A program made the translations under genes and the position numbers. A stretch of DNA of 64,000 bases, taken from Neoceratodus forsteri. Its lineage: Eukaryota; Chordata; Ceratodontiformes; Ceratodontidae. This document shows positions 1 to 11,386 of the stretch, piece by piece (positions within the stretch are counted from its first letter, which is position 1; the number at the start of each line of letters is the position of its first letter). The stretch lies in contig CM057456.1 of NCBI GenBank assembly GCA_016271365.2, forward strand, positions 885,790,001 to 885,854,000. Direction: 5' to 3'. Below the pieces are notes generated by a model, which saw only the letters and a list, made by a program, of their open reading frames with translations, had not been told where the DNA came from and made no database searches.

Positions 1-1257
1 AACCTGGCTACCAGAGAAACCAAATGTTTTTTTCAAATAAGTGTGACATATGCAATCATGCACAGATTGATAAGTTCCATCACTGAAAAGGAAACAGCGC
101 ACCAGTAATCATGCATGAATTTTATCAGTTGCAATGCCAGTTTCACTAATTATGTACTGTGGTGTACGTGTGATTTAGTGTGTGTGGGTAGAACAATACA
201 GCCCATCAAAACATGCATTTAAGAACACATACAATTTATTATAAACCATAAACTTAACATGCAAACCACTTCTTTGGATAACATAAGTCTGATGCATGGC
301 ACCTTATGAGTGTTGAAATGATTCCACCACCTAGGAGGGTTGGTGACAGACTTAAAATATTATTGGAGAAAGAAAGTAATTGGACTTACAAGCTTAAGAG
401 CACAAAACCAGCTAGCCTCAATGATCAATGGGACCTTAAATCATTTCTACAGTATAAAAGATTAGAGACTGATATTTTGTTCTTTGGGTTTGTAATTATA
501 CTCTTAACACCCCCCCCTCCTCGCTCCCTGTTTGATAAATATTAGCTGTGGGATCTAAAAATGCTTGTGTTTGCTCAGCAATGTATCATGTTTACAGTAT
601 ATACTGATTATTTCTCCCTTGTTTCATACTCTTCTAGATTTTACCTTTTTCTGCCAACACTGTCTGTGTTTGACTGCCCTGTGGATCCCATTCATTTCAA
701 GCCCACTCAGGAGTAACAAATCTCGATAGGGTGATCAGGTGGCACAGCACTCCAGCATTTTCTATCTTTTAGTATACTAGTGCTGTATTTCTCTTTCAGC
801 ACTGTTTGAACTGGTGACTTTTTTCATCAGTATGTTTAAAAATTAACCTTATGTTAGACATGATTTTCTGACTTACTGATATTTTTTTGAACCATTTCTC
901 ATTTGTAGCATTTCTTGTCAAAGCAGCTACCTTAACTCGTGTTATTGTACCTTAAATAATGATCTGATTATAAGTTTAGTGTTTAGACAAAATTAATTGA
1001 AATAAAATTTAAATTATTTAGTGCTGGCTGCATCACAAATGGATTAGAAATATTTGAATACGGTTAAAAAGATAGCTTTATTTATGCGGTAGTGCTGGCA
1101 TTAATGGATACATTTGTATGTAATGTTTTTGAACCAGTTTTTATTATCACTATGTGGTATTTGTTTAAATATCATCTGCTATGATCTTGAAGGCCTAACA
1201 GGATCCAGAATGGGCACTTAACAAATAAAACTTTACCTATTGACTTATATTTAGTAT
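1..1257. other. AT-rich stretch without recognisable gene
   Basis: No coding region, RNA gene or repeat family could be recognised here. The only longer open frame (306-545, +) has low-complexity composition, ends in a proline run encoded by a C-rich tract and resembles no family I know, so it is not called a gene. Ancient unrecognisable repeat remnants are the likeliest content. Confidence 0.5.
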
Positions 1258-1775
1258 GCCACTGAACTGCAAGTGAGTTGCAATTCCTCTAATACAGAGG
1301 TTATGTCACACCTCCAAGACAGGTGACGGGATCTAACCCAGCAAGCAATTTATCCTTACAAATTGTTGTTCTTAGGTACATTTACTTCACATGTAATTTA
1401 CTATCCCACTCCACACCACCATGAATCACTACTCAACTGAGTTTCCATCTTACAAAAAACATTGTAAAAAGTGTTTAAGTCCCTGCTAGGATTCAAACTA
1501 TGTCTACCTGAATTTAAACCACTGATTCTTTGCCTGTTAAGTAAACTAATAGTCAGTGTGCCACTGAGCTGCAGGTAAGTGAATTGCAGTTCCTATGATG
1601 TAGAGGTAATGTCACACTTGCAAAACAGGTGCCTGGGGAACTAATCCCAGCAGGCAATTAACCTTCAGAAATTGCTGTTCTTAGCTTTTACTTCTCATAT
1701 AATTTACTATTCCACTCCACTATGATTGCTACTCAACTGAGTTTCCATTGAACAAAAAAGTTGAAAAAAGTGTTT
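1258..1775 (-). repeat. tRNA-like satellite, left arm
   Basis: Monomers of about 302 bp begin with a 'gccactgaNctgcag' block (1258 and 1560) followed by a conserved 'ttatgtcacac..caaaacaggtg' segment. On the minus strand each unit carries tRNA-promoter-like boxes: an A-box-like motif at the 'gccactgagctgc' block and a B-box-like motif at 'ggattcaaac'. The array stops inside a monomer at 'gtgttt' (1770-1775), and the same monomer resumes at 'aagtccctgc' (12731), so the DNA between is an insertion. Confidence 0.75.
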
Positions 1776-1960
1776 TAAACCCCAGGAATCCCTCACTTAT
1801 ACTTAACAAATGCAATCACTCCCTTGGAATGAGCAGCCCCAGAGCTTTAAGAATGTTATGCTAATTATGGGACTGAGAATGAAATTCAAATTCTGCTGTG
1901 TGGTTATGCTCATTCCTGCACTCTATTGTCAGATGTATTTCTCCGTCTGAAAACAGAAGT
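1776..1960 (+). repeat. DIRS-I left terminal repeat
   Basis: The segment with 'aaaccccaggaatccctcac', 'gcagccccagagctttaa', 'ctgctgtgtggttatgctc' and 'cctgcactctattgtcag' is matched in inverted orientation at 12545-12715. Inverted rather than direct terminal repeats are characteristic of DIRS elements. Confidence 0.8.
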
Positions 1961-2659
1961 CATCCTGAAGTCTTCTGTATACTTCTGGCTAGTTAATGGT
2001 TTATTATTGTCTATTGTATAGTGTTAAAGTGTTCTAGTTAACTTTTCAAAACTCTGCATTAGTTATGGTGTTATTTGTATTTATATGTGTAAGTTTAACT
2101 TTTCTATGGTTCCTGATCAGTTCCCAGAAACTAGAGAAGACTGTTCTTGGTGTGGTCCCCCCTTTAAGGGAACTGCTATTAAAAGACCTTTTAAATTAAA
2201 TATAGTTTTTTATTAAGCCACTTTGTGATTTTACCTAAAATTATTCTCAATTCCTCCTTTTAGGGAACAGAGGTGAGAATTTGCTTTTTCTATTCAAGAA
2301 ACATCTTCTGAGATATTATTTACTCGCATTGCAGAATTTTTATTTTATTTCTAAGCCCCTTTTTAACATTTCTTGAGGTTATTATTCATGTTGGTTTAGT
2401 CTGTTGGGAACCAGAACTGTCTTCTCAGGGTTTTGAATGTTTGGCATGACTGCCAGACCCAAAAAGAAGACATGACCTACAGGCTTTAAAAACTGTACTG
2501 TTTGTTTTCAGCTCCTGGCAAAGGCAGATTGCCATGAGTTGTGTGTAAAATTCATGGGTCCAGACCACCATTTTGCCAGTTATGATCTCAGTGTAAAGTT
2601 TTGCCATAATACACAGAAGAAAAGGGCAAAAAAAATGTTTAAGAGTTTATGGCTTCAAG

Positions 2660-4028
2660 ATTGCCCCCACATCACCAAAAGGCTCAAAGGAGGGTCCAGC
2701 CACTTAGAATAAGCAGCAGTCCATGTCAAAGGGAACAAAACAGAGTGATAAAGCTGCTAAAGGTGGCTCACAACTCAGGGTCTCCAAAAGGGGAACCCTG
2801 AAGCCAGTAAAAATAAAAGAACCTCTGAGCAGACACTGGAACTTGTGCCTGCCAAAGGAAAAAAAATGTCCTATTCTTCCCCATGTCCTTAGTAGAGGAC
2901 ATGACCATGGCATGGTAATTCCTCCAGTCATTCCAGGCTATGGGGACGTTCATGAATATACCTGCTCTCTATTCCCAATGCATGTGGAGGAGGAGGAGGC
3001 TGATATTTACTATAGCTGCTGGCATCGGTTTGAAAAATGAGAAAAAATATCAGGGGGACAGACAGGGAGCTGAGTACCTGTATTACCACCCTAACCATGC
3101 AAGAGTGGTACACCTGCCCTCCCCATGCTCTGATTCCAGTCCCAGTGCATGTGGAGGAAAAGGCTGATGTTTACTATGAAGATGAGGGGGACAGAGACCC
3201 CATATAACCAGATGCCTCCCCAGAGCAAGAATGTGGCTCTCCTCCTAGGCCTTTTGAAGACTATACATAAATCCCTCAGGAAGCCACATGCAAGATCATG
3301 TTTGCAACTACCTCAGCTGCTGGCACAGATGAGAAAAGTGAGAAAACAATATCAGGGGAACAAACAGGGAGCTGAGGACCTGTATTCCCACCTTGACCAT
3401 GAGAGAGTGGTCCAAACTGCTGCCTGTGATAAGGTCAAAGTGCCCCATCCTCCCACCCTCCTGAGAAGAATTCCTGGTAAAGGGACAGTATTGGGAAAAA
3501 AGTTTACACGTAAGCTTCCCTGCTCCTAAGGTGGGCAGCTTACCTGGCCTACACAGCACAGGACCAGAAAGACATATATAATTGAATTCCATACTGACAC
3601 TAAGCAAAAAGACTACTGGGGATTTGGCACAGGATGTGGATGACACCACAAGATCCACCGTAGATGCCACAATGTACCAGTTCCATATGGCACTGGACAC
3701 AGATGTCACTGCATCTAGGGTCACAGCCCATGCAGTGCCCTTAAGGAGGTTTGCCTGGCTTAGAACTACCAGTCTATTCCATGACACTCAAACAAATGCA
3801 GTGGATTTCCCCTGTGAGGAAAATTCTCTGTTTGGTGACAAGACAGAGACTTACATGAACAAGGTGGATGAATACAAAACCACCTACAACAGCAACACTG
3901 AGAAAGAAAAGGCCTCCACTTCTTACAGGCCTTATGGAAGGGGAGGTAGGGGTAGGGTATACTTCTTCCATGCATATGTCTGTTATGAGAACTCTCCACA
4001 AAGGGGCTACTATAGGGGGCAGGGCTAG
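2660..4028 (+). pseudogene. DIRS-I gag-like ORF, degraded
   Basis: This is the nucleocapsid-like first ORF of the DIRS, in pieces (around 2723-3040, 3149-3529 and 3582-4028). The last piece aligns by eye with the gag C-terminus of the second DIRS at 27110-27403. Both have a D-F-P start, then N-S-L-F, then 'KxDEYxTTY', then an R/G-rich tail. The upstream part is full of stops and frame changes, and it contains near-repeated blocks around 2950-3060 and 3150-3370 (the 'cccagtgcatgtggagga' type) suggesting internal duplication. No intact protein could be made. Identification rests on the DIRS context and the similarity to the second copy. Confidence 0.6.
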
Positions 4029-4129
4029 AAGGGACACCAGGCATGCAGCTGCACTGCCAGCTCCCAAACCCAATCAAAGCAAAACCCCTGACAAGTCTCT
4101 GCAGATCACTATCCATTGCCAGTGGGAGG

Positions 4130-5860
4130 AAGACTGACTTACTATCTCCAACAATGGACAAACTTCACCTCAGACAAGTAGGTCCTGGAAGCAGTGAGCC
4201 GAGGTTTGTTCCTGCAGCTCAGAAAATTCCCAAAGCTGCAGAATCCAAAAGTTTTCCAACCTCACACACCAAAAGAAAGAATTCTATTGGAGATGGATGA
4301 GAAGAAATTGTTGTAAGCAAGTGTAGTGGAGAAAGTACCTCCTTCACAGTGGGGTAGGGAACTTAATTCTAGGTACCTCCTGACCCACAAAACAAATGGG
4401 GAGTGGTGACTCATTTTAGACCCGAGATATCTGAACAAACACTTAAAGAAAAAAAAATTAAAGAAGGTAACACGGGGCTCAGGGATTCCATCTTTGCAAA
4501 CAGGAGATCGACTGGGTCATTGGATCTGAAGTGTACCCACTTCCACATACCAGTCAGGCTCAGTCACAGAAAGTGCCTCAGGTTCAGAACAGGGAACTGT
4601 CAATACCAGTTTATAGCCCTTCCCGTCAGCCTCACCTCAGCTCCAAGAGTGTTTACAAAGTGCTTAGCTGTGGTGGCAGCACACTTGAGATGGAAGGGAG
4701 TGGTGTTTTTTTATCACGTGGATGACTGACTGGTCTCAGGAAAAATACATCAGGACGCAAAGCCCTCCATACTGCTGACACAAGACACACTGGAGGACCT
4801 GGGCTTCCTCATAAGTCTTCAAAACTCAGAAACAGAACCAGTTCAGGTTCTTGATTTTTAGGTACAGAAGTGAACAGCCTGCAAGGGAAAGCATTCCTCC
4901 CCCAAGCAAGGGTAACAAACGTGATTTCAACTGCAGAGTCCTTCATGGCATGTAAGTCAAGACCTGCAAGGGATTTTCTATGATTACTGGAGCATATGGC
5001 CTCATCTACTGCAGTGGTACATAGGGCCAGATTCCTAAAGCGAGATGTCCAGTATCACCCACGGGACCATTGGTCTCAGATGTGGGATTCACTGTCCAAA
5101 TTGGTGCTCATCACAAAGTCCTTGCTAATGTCACTGGAATGGTGGAAGAAGAATGCAACCTTAAAGAAAGAACTCCCTTCCTTCAACAATCCCCTACAGC
5201 TATACTCACAAATGATGCCTCCCTCCTAGACTGGGGTGCCCACCTGGAGGACTTCACTGTAAGTGGTACTTGGAGTACATAGAAGACTTATTAGCACATA
5301 AATCTCCTGGAGCTCTTGGGCAGTGCATCTGTTAATAAAGTATTTTTCCTCACAGATAAGGGGTCATTCTATCCAGATCAAAACAGATAACACCACAACA
5401 ATGTGTTACGTACACGAATAGGAAATGAACAAGATCTTCTAAACAGTGCACATAATCAATGACGATCTGGAACCTAACATACTCCCTGCAAGTTCAGCTT
5501 TCAGCAATATACCTGCCAGAGAAAGACAATATGCTGGCAAATTCCCTGAGCAGGATCAGCCAGTGAAATCACAAATGGACCCTGAACCAGCAGGCGCTGG
5601 CATTAGTGTTCAGAAGGTGGGATACACCAGAAATAGACCTGTTTGCTTTCTGGGACAATAAACAGCTTCCAATGTTTTGTTGCAGACCCCCATTAGTGGG
5701 TTCAGTCCCAGAGGAAGCTCTAGTGCTCAGCTGGTCAGGGAAGTTTCTATATGCCTTCCCACCATTACCACTTTTACTGAGAACACTGATAAATGTGAGA
5801 AGTGAGTTAGCAACAATTATTTTCATAGCTCCAGATTGGGCCAGGCAGACCTTGTGATCC
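4130..5860 (+). pseudogene. DIRS-I reverse transcriptase / RNase H, degraded
   Basis: The second DIRS ORF copies RNA into DNA and removes the RNA strand. The reverse transcriptase part (about 4180-4960) has 'RYLNKHL', 'TSAPRVFTKCLAVV' and the catalytic block 'FYHVDD', where the usual YLDD has become HVDD, followed by a stop. The RNase H part (about 5180-5860) retains 'LTNDAS' and a 'DNTTTMCYV'-like stretch, plus the C-terminal 'IAPDWARQT'. At least eight stops or frame changes interrupt it. It corresponds block by block to 25215-27075 of the second DIRS, but that copy is less decayed. Confidence 0.75.
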
Positions 5861-6149
5861 TGTCCCTCTCCAACAGGCCTCCTATCAGGTAGCAGCAGAT
5901 CCACTCAAAATGTACAATCCCACGGGACCAGCACAGGTAAAGGAATTTGCAGGAGACAATGTCTCTGTATAATATTAGCTTTAATTAAACATGGGAATAC
6001 ATACAATAACATCAGCAGTACATAAAATCCGAGAGTGCTATCACCTTCTATCAACCTCTCACTGAAATACAATCTGCTGATATTGTACCAAGGCAGGATA
6101 ACTTTCCCAGATCTGAGAACTCCGGGACTCAGAGCATTATTCTTGAAGT

Positions 6150-6349
6150 GCTACAGTTCTCTGGACTAAGTCTCTCTGATGAAGTAATGGAAGTGCTGAA
6201 GGTTTCTTAGAAACCAGCAACAAGGAAAACCTATGCTTCACAATTGAAAAGATGCCGCCAGTTTTTCTGCCTCAGGCCCTCGACCCTGAGCAATCATTTG
6301 GCAGCAATGTCAGCTTACACATCAGCTGGGAGAGACAGGTCAGTGGCTT
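6150..6349 (+). pseudogene. DIRS-I tyrosine recombinase, N-terminal piece
   Basis: The core-binding half of the recombinase shows 'KPATRKTYASQLKR', then 'LRPSTLSNHLAAMSAY', matching 'KPSTRKAYNSKWKR' and 'LRPATLKVHL' of the second DIRS. One stop precedes the first motif. The reading frame breaks off at 'RSVA' (6349), where a CR1 starts. The frame resumes at 11387 with S-Q-P-I-F-Q-K, matching S-H-P-I-F-C-K of the second element, so the gene was split by that insertion. Confidence 0.75.
6343..6349. repeat. Target-site duplication of the CR1 insertion (left copy)
   Basis: GTGGCTT occurs immediately before the CR1 (6343-6349) and again immediately after its 3' end (11380-11386). Removing one copy with the CR1 restores the recombinase reading frame. 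Confidence 0.7.
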
Positions 6350-7150
6350 AATAGTGGTTCCATCCCTCACACCAGCCCATCCGGGTGTTGCCCAATATAT
6401 TGGGGACTACAGCTGATTGACAGCAGGGGCTTCTGGCAGGGACAGGAAGATGAAATCAGCAAAGTCTGTCCTACAGACAATGAGACTCTGCAGGGGCTTC
6501 CTGTGGCATGGGCAGATTGAGATTGAGTCTTGACTGCAAGAAGAGGTCAAATAAGTGGAAAGGGAGGAACTAAGTCCCCAAAAGCATCAAAAGGGAACTG
6601 AGCATAGATCAATTCACACAGCTGAGCTAAAAAGGTCCAAGATCAGAGGCAGCACCAATAGGGAACAGCAGATCCCAGTCCAGGGGAAGAGGTGATATCC
6701 ACCAAGCCAGTATGGATATCGTTAGTTGCCATGGGTGTGGGGCACTCTTCCACAGAGGGCTTCTCTGGACAACACGGCAGTGTCCCATATGCAGGACTCT
6801 TAATGACCTAAGAGCACAGCTGAATACAGCATGAGTTAAGATTCCCTGCAGCATCTGCTGTACAGAGACAGGACTTCACACACTCCTAGTCCACGCCCAC
6901 AGATCCTGCCTAAAAGTCCACTCCCACAGAGGCAAACCAGTCCAGGGGGATGGCATGTGGTGTGGAGGAGAGGTAGTAAAATCTGTAGAGTGGTTCAGCT
7001 GAGCTCAGTCCACACCAAACCCATATCAACTGCAAACCATTTTTCACCTCTAACTCAGGAAAAGGATTACAGGCACATGATGGCAGATAACAAGCCAGCT
7101 GGGGGGCAGGTCGGCACCCCAGAGGGACAAACTATGGCAGTGAACAAGTA

Positions 7151-7300
7151 AGCAATAATACCAGACAGGGTGGGCATTATTAGGAAATACCGGACCGCCC
7201 AGGGGTGCAGTGAGGCCCGACGTCACAGGTGGAGGGCCATATAGCCCCTGGAAGGTCTGGTATTTCCCAATAATGCCCACCATGGAGGGTATTATTGTGC
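7151..7300. repeat. 150-bp near-perfect palindrome (foldback/MITE-like)
   Basis: Two arms of about 55 bp are inverted copies of each other: 'gggtgggcattattaggaaa' on the left pairs with 'tttcccaataatgcccacc' on the right, extending outward to 'caataatacc' / 'ggtattattg'. The short centre contains a CpG-rich 'cccgacgtcac'. The palindrome abuts the Crypton-like fossil and may be its end or an independent MITE. Confidence 0.7.
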
Positions 7301-9130
7301 TTAGAAAATGGCTTCAGTGTGTTTTAATAAAGACTCACGTCAAACAAATATTATGTTGAACTGTAAACTTTTATTTTTTTTTAATAACTACTATTAGAGG
7401 AGAAGTAGTCCCTTTTTGGGAGGGGTGTGGGGAAAACAAGAAAACACTTTTGAACTTCTTGGTTTTTTTTTACTTTTTATTTGGGTGTGGGCAAAAAAAG
7501 AAATTGCAGCCCTTTTTTGATGCTTTAGTTTTTGATTTCAATAAACTGAACAGGTCCTGAGGATGTACAGTTCATTATGTTGAAGGAGCTTTGTGGTTGT
7601 TCCACTGGATGGCAGCGGTTCTCTTGGTTGTTCTGTGCTGGCGCTCTCTTGGTTGCTTTTGCCCATGGTTGCTGTTTTCTTGGAGAGAAGGTCACTCCAG
7701 TTTTTCCGGTCTTGTTACTTCAGTCTCCAATAAGATTTTAGGCTTGCTTCGAATCTGTGACATGTAATTGTCATGATTTCGCGAGACTCCATCCCAGCAC
7801 TAGATAGAATTTGCACCGCAGTGCTCCAAATGCTGTGGTTTGTGTACAGATGGCTGAGGTTAGCTTCCTTGCTTAATTTCTTCATCATTCCTCCCAGGTA
7901 ATTTTTTTAGAGCGGTTCTTGCATGTACCACATTGATTGGCTGTCTAAAAACTTCTGCGGAACTCATCTCAGGTGCACAGCACTTTTGCATTGTCTGGGA
8001 GTTTGGTGATATATTTTTTATATGCTGCCACAGGACATTTGGGGTTGCCAGGATCAGTATACATACATTCCCTCTGTAGCTCTGTATTTGTTTCAAGGGG
8101 GTCTTTGTGGTGTTTTTTGTCTTGGGGTTGTGAGACAAAGTGAGGAATTCTTGCCTCTGGTCGTCTCTGTGGAGTTCAAAGGAAGAGGGTGTGCACTATT
8201 GGAGGACTTCTCTACGATGCCGGGCTAGGTGCAGTTGTATTTTGATTTATACTCAGTTCAGCAAGCCCAGCGCAGTGTCTACAGATAATGCTGGAGATTG
8301 TTTCAGTTTAGCAAGGTCACAGTCGGAGATGGGTGGGTGGTATGCTGCCTGATCTTTTTTTTGTTTCTTTTCTGTATTGCTTCAAGATGCTTTTGAAGAC
8401 ATTATTGCTGCCTTTAAACTGAGGGTCATGATGATATTTAGGTTGTGGCAGATGTCTGGACTGTTTAAATGTCCGTTAATGCCTCCTCATAGGGCACAGT
8501 ACCCGGCGACCAAGTACTGCTCACTGCTTTACTTCCGCACTTCCACATAAAATCTATGGAATGTACTGTTGAGTGTTGCCGGGCTGTCAGTGTGCCAGTT
8601 AATGTTTATGCCTTTCTCCTTTGCCCAGTCATGTACTACTGATATTGCCCAGCTTGTACTTTTTTTGGTGTTTATTTCCTTCCCGTTAGCCTCTATTTCT
8701 TGATATGCCAGCTGTGTGTAGCTCATTGACAGGTGCCATTTGAGTTTACTTACAAAGGCTTCTTTTACTGACAGGTTTTCTTCATTTTCCTGCTGTTCCT
8801 CTTTGGATGGTGAGTGGAAGAGTGAATCCAGACTCTGCTCAGACAACATTTTGAAGGTGCTAGGAGGTATGTTTGAAGCTGGCTCTGTCATCAGTGGTTG
8901 CGAGTAAAGGGCTGCAGATGTGAGTGAGAAAACCAGCACTTCCCGCTGGTTTCACTTGCTCTGAGAAGGAATGTTTAGGATTGGCACAGTGATCTGATTG
9001 GGTGATATGCCAGCTGTGTTGCCATGGTCTGGATCTTGATTTTTACTGGGCACTATTGAAAAATAATTGCCCAGCTTTGACGGCACATCAGCCAATCTGA
9101 TTACTTTTATTTATTGAGGCCATTTTCTAA
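7285..9130 (-). mobile_element. Crypton-like / DUF3504 recombinase element, degraded
   Basis: The element carries a DUF3504-type tyrosine recombinase fossil on the minus strand. Candidate ends are similar inverted motifs: 'attattgtgcttagaaaatg' at about 7291-7310 and 'cattttctaaagagcaataa' at about 9121-9140. Classical Cryptons lack terminal inverted repeats, so either these ends belong to another transposon that carries the gene or the similarity is partly accidental. The segment lies between the presumed 5' part of the CR1 and its ORF1, and so should be younger than that CR1. Confidence 0.5.
7650..8940 (-). pseudogene. DUF3504 (Crypton-type) tyrosine recombinase fossil
   Basis: On the minus strand the open 136-codon stretch (8529-8939) ends in 'TLNSTFHRFYVEVRK', typical of the core-binding region of the KIAA1958/ZMYM/QRICH1-like DUF3504 family, which derives from Crypton recombinases. 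Shifted frames downstream give 'DPQFKGSNNVFKSILKQYRK', 'HPPISDCDLAKLK', 'NPKTKNTTKTPL', 'NPKCPVAAYKKYITKLP' and finally '[20 protein letters not shown]' followed by '[11 protein letters not shown]' and 'SLKSYW'. That order matches the family catalytic domain. Expected residues are lost: the Arg after N-H-S-I is Trp, and the expected G-H is C-H. The final Tyr (S-Y-W) remains. Several stops and frameshifts make it non-functional. Confidence 0.75.
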
Positions 9131-9134
9131 AGAG

Positions 9135-9665
9135 CAATAAGGCAAGGAACAAGAGAGTACTTGTAGTGGGAGACTCCATGATAAGGTGAGTGGAAACCCA
9201 CTTAAGAGACTGAGCACAAACAGCGGTGCTAGTCTGTTGCTACCCAGGTGCCTCAGCAAAGTGTGACAAGTGATCACATCGGGAGGCTAATGGAAAAATC
9301 AGGGGAAGACATTAAAATCTTAGTACACTTTGGGATGAATGACCTGGCGAATCAGTCGGTTGTGGAAGCCAAACAGAACCTAATTAAACTAGCTAATTGA
9401 GTGGCCACTTATTCTACCTCACTGACCTTCTCCGAGGTCTTTCCCATATGGGGCAAAGGTGACAGAGTGCAAAGGATCAGGAACAAGGATATTGAGGAAT
9501 TCAATGTATGGTTACAGAGCTGGTGTCATGATAAAGGCTACCACTTAATTGGAATGTGAGGAGACTTCTGGGAAAGGAAGTTCTTCAAATATGATGGACT
9601 GCACCTGATAAAGGAAGGGGTACAGGCACTGGGCAAGAGATTGATGTCAGCATCTGGCATTTAAA
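9135..9665 (+). pseudogene. CR1 ORF1 with SGNH-esterase-like domain
   Basis: CR1-clade LINEs of the L3/CR1 type often encode an ORF1 protein with an SGNH hydrolase (esterase) fold. Motifs here are 'VLVVGDSMIR' (block I, G-D-S), 'VHFGMNDLAN' (block III, where the usual G-T-N-D is G-M-N-D) and 'YDGLHLIKEG' (block V, D-x-x-H). It corresponds segment for segment to 48105-48640 in the CR1 near the end of the window. Stops after 'LIKLAN', 'HLIGM' and 'SASGI' show decay. What the esterase does in LINE replication is not settled. Confidence 0.65.
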
Positions 9666-9889
9666 CTAGGAGAGGGGAACTTGAGGCAGAGGTTCCTATC
9701 GAGGATGAGAAATTAGCCGTCACTCCCTCACAAGCAGGAAATGCACACGGTAAGCAAAAGCAGACTAACAAAAACGTAGGGAGAAGTCACCAAACCCAAT
9801 CTGAAGTAGGTAAGGGAAATATGCCTACTGGGAGGGAAAAGAAGAAGAGACTAGGGGGGGAAAACACAAGGGCAAGGAAGAAAACATAA

Positions 9890-11295
9890 AAAAGAAGAGT
9901 AGCAAGACTTGGAAGGCCATGTGTACAAAGTCCCATAGTCTGGCAAATAAAATCCCAGACCTAATGGCCTTGATGTCAGAGGTGTAACTTGACATTGTCG
10001 CTGTCACCAAGACATAGTACACAGAGAACAATGCCTGGGACATAGCAGTACCAGGGTATACTCTATTCCGGAAGGATAGGGGAGGAAAAAGGGGGGTAGG
10101 AGTGGCTATCTACATAAGCAGCAGGTTCCAAATCAACATGGTTACATGGCAGGTAGGTCTTGCCAAACAAACCTGATAGATTTCTTGATCAGATGACCAG
10201 GTGATAGATCTGAGGGGATATAGCCTACCTGGATTTTAGTAAGGCCTTCAACACCGTCCACATATGAGGCTAAAAACAAGATGAGCCGCCTAGGAGTTGG
10301 GCACAGAGTGGTAAACTGGGGGTAGTAACTGGTTAAGTGGCAGGACACAAAGAGTGGTGGCAAATGGAGTTTAGTCCAAGGTTAGTGAAGTGACCAGCAG
10401 GGTGTCTCAGGGTTTGGTGCTGGGCCCAGTACTCTTTAATGTCTTCATTAGCGATACTGCAAAGGGGCTGGAGGGAAAGATGTGTCTATTTGCAGATGAC
10501 ACAAAGATCTGCAATAGGGTTGACACTCCTGGGGGGTGGAAACAATGAGAAGAGACCTGGGCAAGCTGGAGGAATCATTGAGAATATGGCAGCTGAGATT
10601 CAATGCCAAGAAGTGCAAAATTATGCAATTGGGGTGCGGGGACCCAGGAGAGGAGTACTGGGGAGATGCTGACAGCCGCCAAATAGGGAAGGGATCTGGG
10701 GATGATTATATCAGATGACTTAAAGGTGACTAGACAATGTGGAAAAGCAGAATGGTGGGCCAGCAGGACGCTGGGGTGCATGGGGGGGGGGCATCACCAG
10801 CAGAAGAAAGGAGGTAGTGATGCTACTTTACAGATTACTGGTGAGACCTCATCTGGAATACTGTGTCCAGTTCTGGAGGCCGCATCTCATAAAATACAGT
10901 ACATAGACAGAGTGGAAGCTGTCCAGAGTAGGGCTACAAAGATGCGGTATGGGCTATACCAGAAGCCATATAGGCAGCAAGACCTCAATGTGTATTCACT
11001 GGAGATGAGAAGAGAAATGGGGGATGTGACAGAGACATTTAAGTACCTCAAGTGTATAAATAAGGTACAGGAGGGGAGGCTCTTTCAGAAGAGAAAATGT
11101 TCAAGAAGGGGTCATGATATGAGGCTGGAGGGAGGTAGAATCAGGGGTAATGAGAAGAAGTATTTTTTCATGGATAGGGTGGTGGATGCCTGGAACAGTC
11201 TCCCTGCAGAGGTGGCGGGGGCACAGATGGTGAAGAAATTCAAAAATGCATGGGATAGTCAAATGGGAACCATAGCAGTGGGGAAGAAAGAGTAA
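9890..11295 (+). pseudogene. CR1 ORF2 (endonuclease / reverse transcriptase), internally deleted
   Basis: The start of the AP-endonuclease-like domain is visible ('LDIVAVTKT', 'GYTLFRKDRG'; about 9900-10130). It is fused at about 10145 to the middle of reverse transcriptase, after the fingers, so roughly 1 kb of coding sequence is missing. Next come an 'RxVTSRVSQGLVLGPVLFNVF'-like stretch, 'FADDTKICNRVDT', and 'WQLRFNAKKCKIMQLG'. The C-terminal thumb and tail ('VDAWNSLPAEV', 'FKNAWDSQ') run to 11295. Frameshifts occur near 10240-10540 and 10780. It is dead, but it is a clear family member. Confidence 0.75.
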
Positions 11296-11379
11296 ACAAA
11301 GAATGCTGTAGAGGGCAGGGATAATGGACAGACTGGATGGGCCAGGTGGTCCTCATCTGCCATAAAATTCTACGTTTCT

Positions 11380-11386
11380 GTGGCTT
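11380..11386. repeat. Target-site duplication of the CR1 insertion (right copy)
   Basis: A second GTGGCTT lies directly after the CR1 3' tail and matches the copy at 6343-6349. Confidence 0.7.

Larger units (their letters stand above)
6350..11379 (+). mobile_element. CR1/L3-like LINE inserted in DIRS-I
   Basis: A CR1-clade non-LTR retrotransposon lies in the DIRS recombinase gene. It ends in the family's standard 3' sequence ('gactggatgggccaggtggt', then a short 'tctacgtttctg' tail). From 9135 onward it has an ORF1 with SGNH-esterase motifs and an ORF2 with endonuclease and reverse transcriptase remnants. 6350-7150 is probably its 5' UTR or early ORF1, although I cannot match that stretch to another copy here. 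A Crypton-like element interrupts it at about 7285-9130, and an internal deletion near 10150 joins the endonuclease directly to mid reverse transcriptase. Confidence 0.7.

Noticed and set aside
3308..3787. 159-codon open frame on the minus strand
   Set aside because: It is antisense to the DIRS-I gag remnant and has no recognisable motif.
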